Shown here: one piece after another, positions 42,068 to 51,069 of the stretch | How the letters are laid out: each line of letters starts with the position of its first letter | How positions within the stretch are numbered: the first letter of the stretch is position 1 | DNA from: Lewinella sp. IMCC34183 | GTDB taxonomy: Bacteria > Bacteroidota > Bacteroidia > Chitinophagales > Saprospiraceae | Assembly (NCBI RefSeq): GCF_003390915.1 | Contig: NZ_QMEM01000009.1 | Location: 1 to 64,000 of the forward strand | Reading direction: 5' to 3' | DNA: 64,000 nt | The notes under the pieces: model-generated | Databases searched by the model: none | What the model was told of the DNA's origin: nothing | Seen by the model: only the letters and a program-made list of their open reading frames with translations | Translations under genes and position numbers: made by a program

Positions 42068-43537
42068 ATGGCCAAAGCGATAACCTCCCGAGAAGCTAAC
42101 TATTCGGAGTGGTACCTCGACATTGTCAAGAAGGCCAATCTGGCGGATAACAGCGCCGTCCGGGGCTGTATGGTGATCAAGCCCTACGGCTTCGGCATCT
42201 GGGAACGGATGCAGCGGCAGCTGGACGACATGTTCAAGGAGACCGGCCACGTCAATGCCTACTTCCCGCTCTTCATCCCCAAATCCTTCCTGAGCCGCGA
42301 GGCCGCCCACGTGGAAGGCTTCGCCAAGGAGTGTGCCGTGGTCACCCACTACCGCCTGAAGAACGCCGACGACGGCAGCGGCGTGATCGTCGACCCGGAA
42401 GCCAAGCTGGAGGAAGAACTGATCGTACGCCCCACCTCCGAAACCATTATCTGGCACACCTACCGCGACTGGATCAACAGCTATCGCGACCTGCCTCTGC
42501 TCATAAACCAGTGGGCCAACGTCGTCCGCTGGGAACTGCGTACCCGCCTCTTCCTCCGCACCGCCGAATTTCTCTGGCAGGAGGGGCACACCGCCCACGC
42601 CACCGCCGAGGAGGCCCTGGAGGAAGCCCTGAAGATGCAGGAGGTGTACGCCACCTTCGCCGAAGAATACATGGCCATGCCCGTACTGCGCGGCATCAAA
42701 ACCGAGAACGAGCGCTTCGCCGGCGCCCTCGACACCTACACCATCGAGGCCCTGATGCAGGACGGCAAGGCTCTCCAGGCCGGTACCAGCCACAACCTGG
42801 GGCAGAACTTCGCCAAGGCCTTCGACGTCAAGTTCAGCAACGCCGAGAACCAGGAGGAGTACGTCTACGCCACCAGCTGGGGCGTCTCCACCCGCCTCGT
42901 CGGCGGCCTCATCATGACCCACAGCGACGACGAAGGGCTGGTGCTCCCCCCAAAACTGGCCCCCATCCAGGTGGTCATCGTGCCCATCCCGAAACCCAAC
43001 GACACCCTCAATGCCAAGGCCAGGGAGCTGATGGATGAGCTGAAGGCGCGCGGCGTGCGCGTTAGCTACGACGACGACGAAAAACAGCGCCCCGGCTTCA
43101 AATTTGCCGAGAACGAGCTGAAGGGGATCCCCATCCGCCTCGGTATCGGCCAGCGCGACCTCGACAAGGGCACCATCGAGGTGGCCCGCCGCGACGAAAA
43201 GACCAAATCCAACCAGCCCATCGAGGGTATCGTGGACCACGTCGTCAACCTCCTCGACGAGATCCAGCAGAACCTCTTCGACCGGGCCGTTAAGTTCCGT
43301 GAAGAGCACAGCACCCACGTCGACACCTTCGAGGAGTTCGAGGAAGTACTCTCCCGCGACATCCCGGGTTTCATCTACGCCCACTGGGACGGCACCACCG
43401 AAACCGAACTCAAGATTAAGGAGCGGACCAAGGCCACCATCCGCTGCATCCCCAACGACGCCGCAGCAGAGGAAGGCACCTGCATCCTCACCGGTAAGCC
43501 GAGCAAGCAGCGGGTGGTGTTCGCGAAGGCGTATTGA
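42068..43537 (+). CDS. proS: Prolyl-tRNA synthetase, archaeal/eukaryotic type
   Basis: Charges tRNA-Pro. The 489 residues are of the short class lacking the bacterial editing insert: [47 protein letters not shown] (motif 2 region), [55 protein letters not shown] and [16 protein letters not shown]. It also carries the C-terminal domain that ends in Tyr (RVVFAKAY), a feature of this class. The type is usual in Bacteroidota. The stop TGA overlaps the ATG of the CYTH gene (TGATG), giving a three-gene coupled operon. Confidence 0.95.
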   Translation: MAKAITSREANYSEWYLDIVKKANLADNSAVRGCMVIKPYGFGIWERMQRQLDDMFKETGHVNAYFPLFIPKSFLSREAAHVEGFAKECAVVTHYRLKNADDGSGVIVDPEAKLEEELIVRPTSETIIWHTYRDWINSYRDLPLLINQWANVVRWELRTRLFLRTAEFLWQEGHTAHATAEEALEEALKMQEVYATFAEEYMAMPVLRGIKTENERFAGALDTYTIEALMQDGKALQAGTSHNLGQNFAKAFDVKFSNAENQEEYVYATSWGVSTRLVGGLIMTHSDDEGLVLPPKLAPIQVVIVPIPKPNDTLNAKARELMDELKARGVRVSYDDDEKQRPGFKFAENELKGIPIRLGIGQRDLDKGTIEVARRDEKTKSNQPIEGIVDHVVNLLDEIQQNLFDRAVKFREEHSTHVDTFEEFEEVLSRDIPGFIYAHWDGTTETELKIKERTKATIRCIPNDAAAEEGTCILTGKPSKQRVVFAKAY

Positions 43538-44076
43538 TGAAGAAACACCTCGTAGAACTGAAGGCCACCTCCACCGACCACGACCGGCAACGCGAACGCC
43601 TCCTGGCGGCCGGGGCGGACTTCCGCGGTACCGACCACCAGGTCGACCACTACTTCCGCGTACCGGAGGGCCGGCTCAAGCTGCGTGTCGGGAACGTCGA
43701 GAACAGCCTCATCTTCTACCGCAGGGAAAACACCGCGACGGCCAAGAACAGCGACGCCAACCTCACGCCGCTGGACCACGCCGCTACGGCCCGCGAACTT
43801 GCGGCCACCCTCGACGCCGCACTCGGCACCCTGGTGGTGGTCGACAAGCAGCGCGAGATCTACTTCATCGACAACGTCAAGTTTCACCTGGACACAATAG
43901 CCGGCCTCGGCACCTTCGTGGAGATCGAGGCCATCGGTGCGGCGGAGAAGGAGCGGGATGCCCTGCGCGGGCAGGTAGACCGCTACCAGCAGCTGCTCGG
44001 TATCCAGGAGACGGAGCTACAATCCGTGAGTTACAGCGACATGCTCCTCCAGCAACAAGCCGATGGAGCCGCGTAA
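43537..44076 (+). CDS. CYTH domain protein (class IV adenylate cyclase-like)
   Basis: A 179-residue CYTH-fold protein. The N-terminal HLVELKATSTD carries the ExK half of the ExExK signature. QVDHYFRVPEGRLKLRVG, SLIFYRREN, DKQREIYFIDNVKFHLDTIAGLGTFVEIEAI and the QLLGIQETELQSVSYSDML end follow the family order. CYTH proteins hydrolyse or cyclise triphosphates; members with this domain order are annotated both as class IV adenylate cyclases and as thiamine- or tri-phosphatases, so the substrate is open. The ATG overlaps the proS stop by one base, and its own 3' end overlaps the GHMP kinase start by 14 bases. Confidence 0.8.
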   Translation: MKKHLVELKATSTDHDRQRERLLAAGADFRGTDHQVDHYFRVPEGRLKLRVGNVENSLIFYRRENTATAKNSDANLTPLDHAATARELAATLDAALGTLVVVDKQREIYFIDNVKFHLDTIAGLGTFVEIEAIGAAEKERDALRGQVDRYQQLLGIQETELQSVSYSDMLLQQQADGAA

Positions 44077-44911
44077 TTACCCCGCCAAGGTGCTGCTCTA
44101 CGGCGAGCATACGGTACTGCGGGGCGGCCGTGGCCTGGCGGTCCCCTACCCTCCCTTCAGCCTGCGGTGGACGTCGGGAGCCCCTGACCCCCGGCTGCAG
44201 TCCTTCGCGGAGTGGCTACGGGCCCGGCCCGAATTGGCGGTCGATGCGGAGCGGCTGCTCGCCGATCTGGAACCCGGCAGACGCCTGGCGGGCGACATCC
44301 CCACCGGCTACGGACTTGGCAGCAGCGGAGCGGTCTGCGCGGCCATCTGGGACGAATACCGCATCCCGACGAAAGGCGACCCGCCGCTGGCCGACCTGCG
44401 CACCTCACTGGCGAAACTGGAGGCCTTCTTCCACGGCAGTAGTTCCGGCACCGACCCCCTGATCTCCTATCTCCGGCAACCCGTGGTACTGGAAGCCGGC
44501 GGGGCCGCGGGTGCGGCGTCCCTCCCGGGGAGCTGGGCGGACGGGTTTTTCCTCCTCGATACCGGCCGGGAACGCAGTGCTTCCCCACTCATCCAGCGCT
44601 TTCTGGCCACCTGGGACCGCGATCCGGCTCCCATCGTATCCGACTGGCGCGAACCCGCGGACGCCGCCATCGCCGCGCTCCTGAGCGGAGATCGCGAAGA
44701 ACTCCACCGCTGCACGGCGGCCATCTCAGAATTTCAGCTGGCCCGGTTCCCCGATTTCATACCGGAAGCTTTCCACGCTGTCTGGAATGGGGGCGAGGAT
44801 TACCGGCTGAAACTCTGCGGTGCCGGCGGCGGGGGCATGCTGCTGGGCCTGGCGCGCGACCGGGAAGCGACGGCAAGTCAGTTCGGTGATCAGGCCATCT
44901 GGCTCGCCTAG
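44063..44911 (+). CDS. GHMP family kinase, probably mevalonate kinase
   Basis: A 282-residue small-molecule kinase. AKVLLYGEHTVLRGGRGLAVPY is the mevalonate-kinase-like N-terminal block; PTGYGLGSSGAVCAA is the GHMP ATP-binding motif; KLCGAGGGGMLLGL is the C-terminal GHMP motif; and KLEAFFHGSSSGTDPLISYL holds the expected Asp. GEHTVL is shared with mevalonate kinases, and Bacteroidota use the mevalonate route to isoprenoids, which would also feed the carotenoid genes at 0.8-6.6 kb. At 282 residues it is slightly shorter than most mevalonate kinases. Other mevalonate-pathway genes are not here, so the assignment rests on motifs. Confidence 0.78.
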   Translation: MEPRNYPAKVLLYGEHTVLRGGRGLAVPYPPFSLRWTSGAPDPRLQSFAEWLRARPELAVDAERLLADLEPGRRLAGDIPTGYGLGSSGAVCAAIWDEYRIPTKGDPPLADLRTSLAKLEAFFHGSSSGTDPLISYLRQPVVLEAGGAAGAASLPGSWADGFFLLDTGRERSASPLIQRFLATWDRDPAPIVSDWREPADAAIAALLSGDREELHRCTAAISEFQLARFPDFIPEAFHAVWNGGEDYRLKLCGAGGGGMLLGLARDREATASQFGDQAIWLA

Positions 44912-44917
44912 TACAAT

Positions 44918-44983
44918 GCGGTCTCCGACCGCGGAAGTACAACGCTGCCTCCGGTAGCGCAGTGAGAAGCGGTCTCCGACCGC
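44918..44983. repeat. Triple short hairpin repeat with TCC loop
   Basis: GCGGTC-TCC-GACCGC occurs twice (44918-44932, 44969-44983). Between them GCTGCC-TCC-GGTAGC (44944-44958) has a different stem with the same loop and one G-T pair. AGTACAA precedes the first two. The three sit in the 79-base convergent gap between the GHMP kinase and alanine dehydrogenase genes, so they may act as a bidirectional terminator. The stem changes keep pairing, as in the unrelated repeat family at 8450-8603. Confidence 0.65.
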
Positions 44984-44990
44984 GCGCAAC

Positions 44991-46232
44991 CTAGAGCCCG
45001 CTGGTCATCAGCAGGTCGATATCCGTGTGCCGCATCTCGAAACGCTGCCCCAGATACCGATTCGTCAGGCAACCCCGGAAGGTATAGATGCCGTGGCGCA
45101 GCCCCGCATGGTGAAACAGGAAGTGCTCGAAGTTGCGTGCCCCCTCCGCGCGGAGCAGGATGGGCGTCAGGATATTGCTGACCGCGATCGAGGCGGTGCG
45201 CCCTACCCGGCTGGCGATATTCGGTACACAGTAGTGGACCACGTCGTGCTTGAGGAAGGTGGGGTTATCGAGGCTGGTAAGCTCGCTCGTGGCAAAACAG
45301 CCACCCTGGTCGATACTCACATCGATAATCACGGAGCGCGGCTTCATGCTACGCACCATATCCTCGCTCACGACCACCGGCGCGCGGCCGTTCTCGGCGT
45401 GGATCGCCCCGATGGCCACCTCCGCATCCAGCAGCTCGCGCCGCAGGTAGACGGGATTCATCGCCGAGGTATACAACTGGCGCCCGACGCTCGTCTGCAG
45501 CCGCATCAGCTTGTGGATGTTATCGTCGAAGATGCGCACTTCGGCCCCCATGCCCAGGGCGGCCCGGGTAGCGTATTCGGCCACGACACCGCCGCCCAGG
45601 ATGACCACCTTGGCACTGGGCACACCGGAGATGCCGCCCAGCAGGATGCCGGGCCCGCCGTGACTGGTACTGAGCAACTCGGCGGCCGTCTGTATCGCGG
45701 AAATGCCAGCCATCTCGCTCATTATGCGCACGATCGGGAAGCTGCCCTCCTCGTCCTGCATATACTCCATCGCCAGGGCGATGATGCGCTTGTGCTTCAG
45801 CCGGAACAGGTATTCGGCATTGATGATGGGCAGCTGAAGGGGGGAGATCAAGATACTGCCCTCCTGCATCATCTCGATCTCGTCGAGGGTGGGCGGGGCT
45901 ACCTTGATGATCACCCGGGCCCGGCGGTATACCTCCTGGGCCGAATAGGCGATCTCGGCACCGCATTCGCTGAAGTCGTGGTCGGTAAAGTTGCTCGGTA
46001 CGCCGGCCTGGGTTTCCACGAGTACGCGGTGGCCGCGGCTGCTGAGGGTATGCACCCCGCTGGGCACGATGGCAACGCGCTTCTCCTGTAGGGTGATCTC
46101 TTTGGGGATCCCGATGAACAGTTCCTCCGATTTGGATTCTACCGCCAGGGTCTCGGTCTGGGTCTGGGCGTACCCCGAGGTAAGCTCCCTGGGTAGGTTG
46201 ATCTTCTCCTTTTCCTTTTCCTTACTGCTCAT
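44991..46232 (-). CDS. ald: Alanine dehydrogenase / PNT family protein
   Basis: NAD-dependent dehydrogenase predicted to interconvert alanine and pyruvate plus ammonia. The 413 residues contain IGIPKEITLQEKRVAIVPSGVHTLSSRGHRVLVETQAG (N-terminal domain with the substrate Lys/Arg), ALAMEYMQDEEGSFPIVRIMSEMAG, the Rossmann motif VVILGGGVVAEYATRAALGMGAEVRIFD, and DVSIDQGGCFATSE ... VVHYCVPNIASRVGRTAS. A charged N-terminal tail of about 38 residues (SKEKEKEKINLP) precedes the domain and is longer than in typical Ald proteins, which fits the Bacteroidota variant. It stands 15 bases upstream of the tsaE stop on the same strand. Confidence 0.87.
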   Translation of the reverse strand: MSSKEKEKEKINLPRELTSGYAQTQTETLAVESKSEELFIGIPKEITLQEKRVAIVPSGVHTLSSRGHRVLVETQAGVPSNFTDHDFSECGAEIAYSAQEVYRRARVIIKVAPPTLDEIEMMQEGSILISPLQLPIINAEYLFRLKHKRIIALAMEYMQDEEGSFPIVRIMSEMAGISAIQTAAELLSTSHGGPGILLGGISGVPSAKVVILGGGVVAEYATRAALGMGAEVRIFDDNIHKLMRLQTSVGRQLYTSAMNPVYLRRELLDAEVAIGAIHAENGRAPVVVSEDMVRSMKPRSVIIDVSIDQGGCFATSELTSLDNPTFLKHDVVHYCVPNIASRVGRTASIAVSNILTPILLRAEGARNFEHFLFHHAGLRHGIYTFRGCLTNRYLGQRFEMRHTDIDLLMTSGL

Positions 46233-46247
46233 GGGTTAGCTTACGGA

Positions 46248-46664
46248 TTACGCCGGGGTGATGGTTAGGTGACGCCGCCCCCTACCCTGCGGATCGTGGC
46301 CCAAGCGCAGAAAAACAACGTCCGCAGGCAATAAGGGTTCTATCACCTCCGGCCATTCTACGAACACCGCACCCGCGTCCGCGCCCAATACCTCCTCCAG
46401 GCCGGCGTCCAGGGCCTCGCCCGTATCCGCCAGCCGGTAGCAATCGAGGTGGTAGATCTCCCCCGCCGTACCGTCGTACACGTTGACGATGCCGTAGGTA
46501 GGACTGGAGACCGGCTCCGTTACGCCCAGCTGCCGGCACAGCTCGGCCACCAGCGTGGTCTTGCCGGCGCCCAGGTCGCCCGTGAGCGCGAATACCCGAC
46601 CCCCACCGGCAAGGATGCGGGCCGCCACGGCCGGGAGTTCCCCCAGGGTATAGGTTAGCTGCAT
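46248..46664 (-). CDS. tsaE: tRNA threonylcarbamoyladenosine biosynthesis protein TsaE
   Basis: P-loop ATPase that drives the t6A-forming TsaBDE complex. The 138 residues have Walker A GDLGAGKTTLVAELCRQLG, switch-like SSPTYGIVNVY, IYHLDCYRLADTGEALDAGLEEVL and the Walker B-like VFVEWPE. Normal length. It lies directly upstream of ald on the same strand with a 15-base gap, and is separated from the yceI-like gene by that gene's terminator (46685-46720). Confidence 0.93.
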   Translation of the reverse strand: MQLTYTLGELPAVAARILAGGGRVFALTGDLGAGKTTLVAELCRQLGVTEPVSSPTYGIVNVYDGTAGEIYHLDCYRLADTGEALDAGLEEVLGADAGAVFVEWPEVIEPLLPADVVFLRLGHDPQGRGRRHLTITPA

Positions 46665-46684
46665 GGCCGCAAAGCTAGGGGAAT

Positions 46685-46720
46685 AAAAAAGAGGCTGCCC
46701 GCTGCGCGGACAACCTCCTG
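46685..46720 (-). terminator. Intrinsic terminator of the YceI-like gene
   Basis: In the minus direction a GAGGTTGTCCGC stem pairs imperfectly with GCGGGCAGCCTC and runs into TTTTTT (46690-46685). It starts 23 bases past the stop of the YceI-like gene at 46743 and ends 21 bases before tsaE begins. Confidence 0.75.
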
Positions 46721-46742
46721 AAAGTTATTGGTCAATGCGGGC

Positions 46743-47396
46743 TTACTTGCGCGCGATGAGGTTCAGGTTAAGTCCTACCTCGTCGTTAATAATCTTGTCC
46801 TGGGCCAGTTCCACGGCACCGGAACCGGAACCGTACTGCATGCCCCACTCCGTGCGGTCGATGACGAAGTCCGGGGTGTTGGCGGTGAGCTGGTTACCGT
46901 CCATGGTGATCATGGCGGGGATGGTGATGCTGCGGCTGGTGCCCTTCAGGGTCAGGTTACCGGTTACCTCGTGGTTGTAGTCCGACTCGCCGGTCACCGG
47001 GGTGACCTTGGTGATCTCGAAGGAAGCCGTGGGGTGCTGCTCGACGTCGAAGAAGTCGGCGCTCTTGAGGTGACCCTCGAGCTTACCCTTACCCTCGCCG
47101 TCGAGGTCGGAGTTCTCCAGGCGGGTGATGTCCAGTACGAAAGTGCCGCCGACCAGGTCGTTACCGTTGACGGTGAGCTGGCCGCTCTGTACGGGGATGT
47201 TGCCCTCGTGGCCGCTACCGATGAGCTTGGTTCCCTCCCACGTTACCGTGCTGGCGGAGGTATCGACCGTAAAGGTCGCCGTGGCTTCGGCTGCGGTGTT
47301 GGCCGCCTGGGCGTCGGAGGACGTCACTTCAGTGCCCGAAGGACCGCAGGCAACGATAAGGAGAGCGAAGAGAAAGAGAGATGCGTAGATTTTCAT
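46743..47396 (-). CDS. YceI family lipoprotein
   Basis: A 217-residue lipoprotein (MKIYASLFLFALLIVAC, Cys17) with a YceI-like lipocalin-type beta-barrel: ATFTVDTSASTVTWEGTKLIGSGHEGNIPVQSGQLTV, GGTFVLDITRLENSDLDGEGKGKLEGHLKSADFFDVEQHPTASFEI, and VIDRTEWGMQYGSG. YceI proteins bind isoprenoid-type lipids in the periplasm. ATG 47396 was chosen because it gives the lipobox; an upstream start would add nine residues before it. The gene stands alone, with its own terminator. Confidence 0.9.
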   Translation of the reverse strand: MKIYASLFLFALLIVACGPSGTEVTSSDAQAANTAAEATATFTVDTSASTVTWEGTKLIGSGHEGNIPVQSGQLTVNGNDLVGGTFVLDITRLENSDLDGEGKGKLEGHLKSADFFDVEQHPTASFEITKVTPVTGESDYNHEVTGNLTLKGTSRSITIPAMITMDGNQLTANTPDFVIDRTEWGMQYGSGSGAVELAQDKIINDEVGLNLNLIARK

Positions 47397-47523
47397 GCTA
47401 TAAAAGACTGATGAGTAGGTCACGCTAGGTGATGATGCAGGCAGTACAACCCCACGAAACGACGCAGGGTTGAACCGGACTACAAATTTAATGTATCTAC
47501 ATGAATAAACCGCAAAAAATATT

Positions 47524-49026
47524 CTAGCCTTCCGCCCCGCTGGGTGGATCCATCACCTTGGGGGCGTTGGGATCGACGCGATCGCCCGCTTCGCCGGCCT
47601 TATGGATGACCTGAGCGTCCCAGCTGGTGTGGAATACGCCCTGCTCGTCGGTCCGCTCATAGGTGTGCGAGCCGAAGTAGTCGCGCTGGGCCTGTACCAG
47701 GTTGAGGGGCAACCGCTTCGAGCGGAACGCCTCGAAGTACTGCAGGGCCGAAGAGAGGCACATGGCGGGAACGCCGCGCTCGTTGGCCTGGTGCATCACC
47801 TCGGCTACGGAATCGCGGCAGGCGTGCAGGTCATCGCGGAACTCGATGGTGGCCATCATATTCTTCAGGCCGTCACGCTTGCCGTAGGCTTCGCGGATGG
47901 TTTCCAGCAGCTCGGCGCGGATGATGCAGCCGCCCCGCCAGATGCGGGCGATGCCTTCCAAGTCTAGGTTGTAGTTCATGTCCACGCTTGCCTCGGACAG
48001 TAGGTGCATCCCCTGGGCGTAGCAGATCACGAATCCGAAGTAGAGCGACTGCTCCACCGCTTCAGCGAGGCCCTCGCCCTTGAGGAGTACCTCGTCGGGG
48101 TGGATGCTGGTGTAGAGCTTGGAGTTATCCTGCCGGTACTCCTTGAAGGCGGAGATGGCACGCATCGTCACGGCCGCGTCGATGGTGGGGATGGGTACGC
48201 CCAGGTCCATGGCCGACTGCGTCGTCCACTTGCCGGTGCCCTTCTGCTTTGCTTTGTCAAGAATGACGTCGAGCAGGTGCTCGTTGGTCTGCTCGTCGCG
48301 GTACTTGAGGATATTGGCGGTGATCTCCACCAGGTAGCTGTTGAGCCGTCCCTCGTTCCACTTGCTGAAGAGGGCGGACATCGTATCGTTGTCCATTCCG
48401 CCGACGCGCTTGAGGATATCGTAGGCTTCGGCGAGCAGCTGCATGAGGCCGTACTCGATGCCGTTGTGCACCATCTTTACGTAGTGGCCGCTGCTGGTCT
48501 CACCGATGTAGGTGACGCAGGGTTCGCCGTTCACCTTGGCGGCGACGGTCTCCAGGATGGGCTTCACCTCTTCCCAGGCGGCCTTGTCGCCGCCGGGCAT
48601 GATGCTGGGGCCCAGGCGTGCACCCTTGGCGCCCCCGGAGACACCGGTGCCCAGGAAGCGGATACCTTTGGATTCCAGGTATTTGTAGCGACGGTCCGTA
48701 TCGGTGAAGTGGCTGTTGCCGCCGTCGATGATGATATCGCCTTCGTCCAGCAGGGGCAGCAGGCCTTCGATCACGTTGTCCACGATCTTGCCGGCCGGGA
48801 CCAGCATCATGATCTTGCGGGGCTTGCTCAGCAGGCTGACAAACTCTTTCTGGGTACTTACTCCCTTCACCCGCATATCCTTTCCTTCCTCGTTGAGGGC
48901 ATCCACCGATTCCTGGTTGATGTCGGTGCCGAGAGCCCCGAAGCCATCGTCGGCTACATTAAGCAGAAAGTTGCGGCCCATGACGCCGAGGCCGATCATG
49001 CCGAAATCATAAAGTTGCTGGTCCAT
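47524..49026 (-). CDS. gnd: 6-phosphogluconate dehydrogenase, decarboxylating
   Basis: Oxidises 6-phosphogluconate to ribulose 5-phosphate and CO2 with NADP. The 500 residues show DFGMIGLGVMGRNFLLNVADDGF (Rossmann motif), VPAGKIVDNVIEGLLPLLDEGDIIIDGGNSHFTDTDRR, LGTGVSGGAKGARLGPSIMPGG, GHYVKMVHNGIEYGLMQLLAEAYD (catalytic Lys and Glu) and IARIWRGGCIIRAELL. It exceeds the usual 470-485 residues through a C-terminal tail ending DPPSGAEG. With rpiB and zwf close by it makes an oxidative pentose phosphate cluster. Confidence 0.95.
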   Translation of the reverse strand: MDQQLYDFGMIGLGVMGRNFLLNVADDGFGALGTDINQESVDALNEEGKDMRVKGVSTQKEFVSLLSKPRKIMMLVPAGKIVDNVIEGLLPLLDEGDIIIDGGNSHFTDTDRRYKYLESKGIRFLGTGVSGGAKGARLGPSIMPGGDKAAWEEVKPILETVAAKVNGEPCVTYIGETSSGHYVKMVHNGIEYGLMQLLAEAYDILKRVGGMDNDTMSALFSKWNEGRLNSYLVEITANILKYRDEQTNEHLLDVILDKAKQKGTGKWTTQSAMDLGVPIPTIDAAVTMRAISAFKEYRQDNSKLYTSIHPDEVLLKGEGLAEAVEQSLYFGFVICYAQGMHLLSEASVDMNYNLDLEGIARIWRGGCIIRAELLETIREAYGKRDGLKNMMATIEFRDDLHACRDSVAEVMHQANERGVPAMCLSSALQYFEAFRSKRLPLNLVQAQRDYFGSHTYERTDEQGVFHTSWDAQVIHKAGEAGDRVDPNAPKVMDPPSGAEG

Positions 49027-49099
49027 AAGGTTGTATATTTTTTGCGGGAACGCGGGTGCAGGGGAAAATCGTAAAAGGTGGCGGAGCGCGTTTGGTTCG

Positions 49100-50461
49100 T
49101 TACTTATAGAAGTAGATGTGGCCGTAGCCCCGGTAGTCGGTGGTATCTTCCGGATCGTAGCGGGTCTCCACCGTGAGGGTATGCTCCCCCACCGCCAGGT
49201 CGTGGAGGGGCAACACGTACAGCAGTCCGTCCTGTTCCCGGCCCGCGTGGTGGTGGAAGCGCGGGGCCGTCCGTACCGTATCCGTACCGTCCAGCAGGAC
49301 GCGGTGCAGCCGCGACAGCACGGCCAGCGTCCGCGAATAATCGGCCTCCGGATTGTAAAGCTCTCCTACCGTGAAGGCTCCCCGTAGTTTGATTCCCGGA
49401 TAGCGGCTCGACGCCAGGTCCGGTGCCAGCGCCTCGATCACCGGGTCGTGGTAGCGGGGAAGGTAGGGCACGAACAGCTCCAGGTAGCCGTGGTCGGGAT
49501 ATTTCGAGGCCAGCGAGGAGCGCCGCAGGTATTCCGCGGGCTCGTAGGCCGTATCGTCGTAATTGTTGGCCTCTACGACATGCTTTCCGTCACGCGCGAA
49601 GTACGGCAGGTAAGCGGCCTCTTCGGACCGCACCGATACGCTCAGCAGGGCGACCAGGATGAATAACGGCAGCAGGCGAGCCAGGCGCCGCCCGAAGCGG
49701 TTGTCCACCAGATTGTGGTACAGGGGCCGGTACAGGGCGGCCAGCGTCACCCAGCCCATAAGCCGGTAGATGGGGTAAAAGGCGCCGGCCGTCCAGCGGT
49801 TACGCTTGAAAAAGCCCAGGCTCAGGAAGTCGATCATAAACAGCAGGCCCACCAGCAGAAGGATCAGGTTTAGCCAGCCTCCACCGCCGAAGATGCCGCC
49901 CTCCCACTGCCAGGCCTCGCCGAAGAGCCAGCTGTTGAGCACCTGCAGCACGACGCAGGCCATCGTGTAGGCCACCAAACTGAAGAAGCAGCAAATGATC
50001 AGGAACGCGAGGGAAAAGGCGACGCTGCACAGGCGTTCCAGGCGATCGAGGTAACTGTCGAACGAGCCGATCCGCCGCATGAGGAAGCGCTCGTAGCGCG
50101 GCCGGTAGCCCAGGCGCCCGTAATCGATGTCGCCCGATACGGAGCGCAGTCCGATCGCGGCGATCCACACGCCCCGCAGCAGCAGGTGCACCAGCAGGCA
50201 GATGATGAGGGCCAGGTAGCCGGTGCGCATGACGTAGTACGCGATGCTGACCGGCCGCCACGCTTCGTTGTTCAGCAGTTTCCGGCCCAGCGGGAGGTCC
50301 AGTTCGTAAAAGGAGGAGTAGCCCGCCAGCAGAAGAAAGATGGCAAAGCCGCTCAGGATCAGTTCCAGCTGCCAGCTTTCCTGCTGCAGCCGGTCGAGCC
50401 AGCTGTTGGGGTGGCGCCGGTCGGGGGGTACCGCGTCGGACTTCAGCAGTGGCGTTTCCAT
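49100..50461 (-). CDS. Uncharacterised multi-pass membrane protein
   Basis: Not recognised. The 453 residues have six or seven hydrophobic segments: about 33-50, 75-103, 140-175, 195-215, 232-245 and 265-282. A C-terminal soluble domain of about 165 residues (VRSEEAAYLPYFARDGKHVVEANNYDD onward) ends in a beta-rich part (GEHTLTVETRYDPEDTTDYRGYGHIYFYK). Between the first segments is a conserved-looking cytoplasmic stretch, SGDIDYGRLGYRPRYERFLMRRIGSFDSYLDRLERLC. It lies between gnd (73 bases) and rpiB (53 bases) on the same strand, so it may share their transcript, but nothing shows a role in sugar metabolism. Confidence 0.6.
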   Translation of the reverse strand: METPLLKSDAVPPDRRHPNSWLDRLQQESWQLELILSGFAIFLLLAGYSSFYELDLPLGRKLLNNEAWRPVSIAYYVMRTGYLALIICLLVHLLLRGVWIAAIGLRSVSGDIDYGRLGYRPRYERFLMRRIGSFDSYLDRLERLCSVAFSLAFLIICCFFSLVAYTMACVVLQVLNSWLFGEAWQWEGGIFGGGGWLNLILLLVGLLFMIDFLSLGFFKRNRWTAGAFYPIYRLMGWVTLAALYRPLYHNLVDNRFGRRLARLLPLFILVALLSVSVRSEEAAYLPYFARDGKHVVEANNYDDTAYEPAEYLRRSSLASKYPDHGYLELFVPYLPRYHDPVIEALAPDLASSRYPGIKLRGAFTVGELYNPEADYSRTLAVLSRLHRVLLDGTDTVRTAPRFHHHAGREQDGLLYVLPLHDLAVGEHTLTVETRYDPEDTTDYRGYGHIYFYK

Positions 50462-50514
50462 ATCCTAATGTAAAGATTACTTGGCATTCACCGGCCTGGC
50501 ACCCGCGGCCCCGC

Positions 50515-50958
50515 CTACTGCTCCAGGTCCGCTACCTTGCCCATGCGGCGCTGCTGTCGGGGCAGGTTCTGGTACTCGGCGCCCAGGAAGTTGTCGATCA
50601 GCTCCTTGGCCAGCTCGATGCCGATGACGCGGCCGCCCACGCAGATCATGTTCATGTCGTCGTGCTCGACGCCCTGCCGGGCGCTGTAGGACTCGGTGAT
50701 GAGGCAGGCGCGGACGTTCTTGATCTTGTTGGCCGCGATACTGGCGCCCACACCGCTGCCGCACACCGCCACGCCACGCTCCACCTCCCCGGATCCGACG
50801 GCGCGGGCCAGGGGAACGACGAAGTCGGGGAAGTCATCCGCGGCGTCGTAGCTGAAAGCCCCGAAATCACGGATCGTGTACCCCTTCCCCTCGAGGTACT
50901 CCTGAATTTGCTGCTTGAGTTCAATGCCGCCGTGGTCGGTAGCGATGCCGATGGTCAT
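50515..50958 (-). CDS. rpiB: Ribose 5-phosphate isomerase B
   Basis: Interconverts ribulose 5-phosphate and ribose 5-phosphate. The 147 residues have the RpiB/LacAB fold: IGIATDHGGIELKQQIQEYLEGKGY, DFPDFVVPLARAV, and VAVCGSGVGASIAANKIKNVRACLITESYSARQGVEHDDMNMICVGGRVIG, with the active-site Cys and the conserved His-Asp pair. The length is normal. It is divergent from zwf, with 111 bases between the starts. Confidence 0.93.
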   Translation of the reverse strand: MTIGIATDHGGIELKQQIQEYLEGKGYTIRDFGAFSYDAADDFPDFVVPLARAVGSGEVERGVAVCGSGVGASIAANKIKNVRACLITESYSARQGVEHDDMNMICVGGRVIGIELAKELIDNFLGAEYQNLPRQQRRMGKVADLEQ

Positions 50959-50990
50959 GAAATTGATTTTTTGGCGTGAAGGCCTAAAAT

Positions 50991-50998
50991 TACCTTGC
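50991..50998 (+). promoter_or_regulatory. Candidate zwf promoter, -7 element
   Basis: TACCTTGC fits TAnnTTTG in six of eight positions, with a TTTTTTG stretch (50968-50973) 17 bases upstream as a possible -33 element. It would give a leader of about 65 bases before the zwf ATG at 51070. Confidence 0.35.
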
Positions 50999-51069
50999 AG
51001 CGGCGGTAAACCTTATAAAATGTGGGACCTTTGAGATAGAAACCGTTTTCAGAGCACCCATACACGCAC

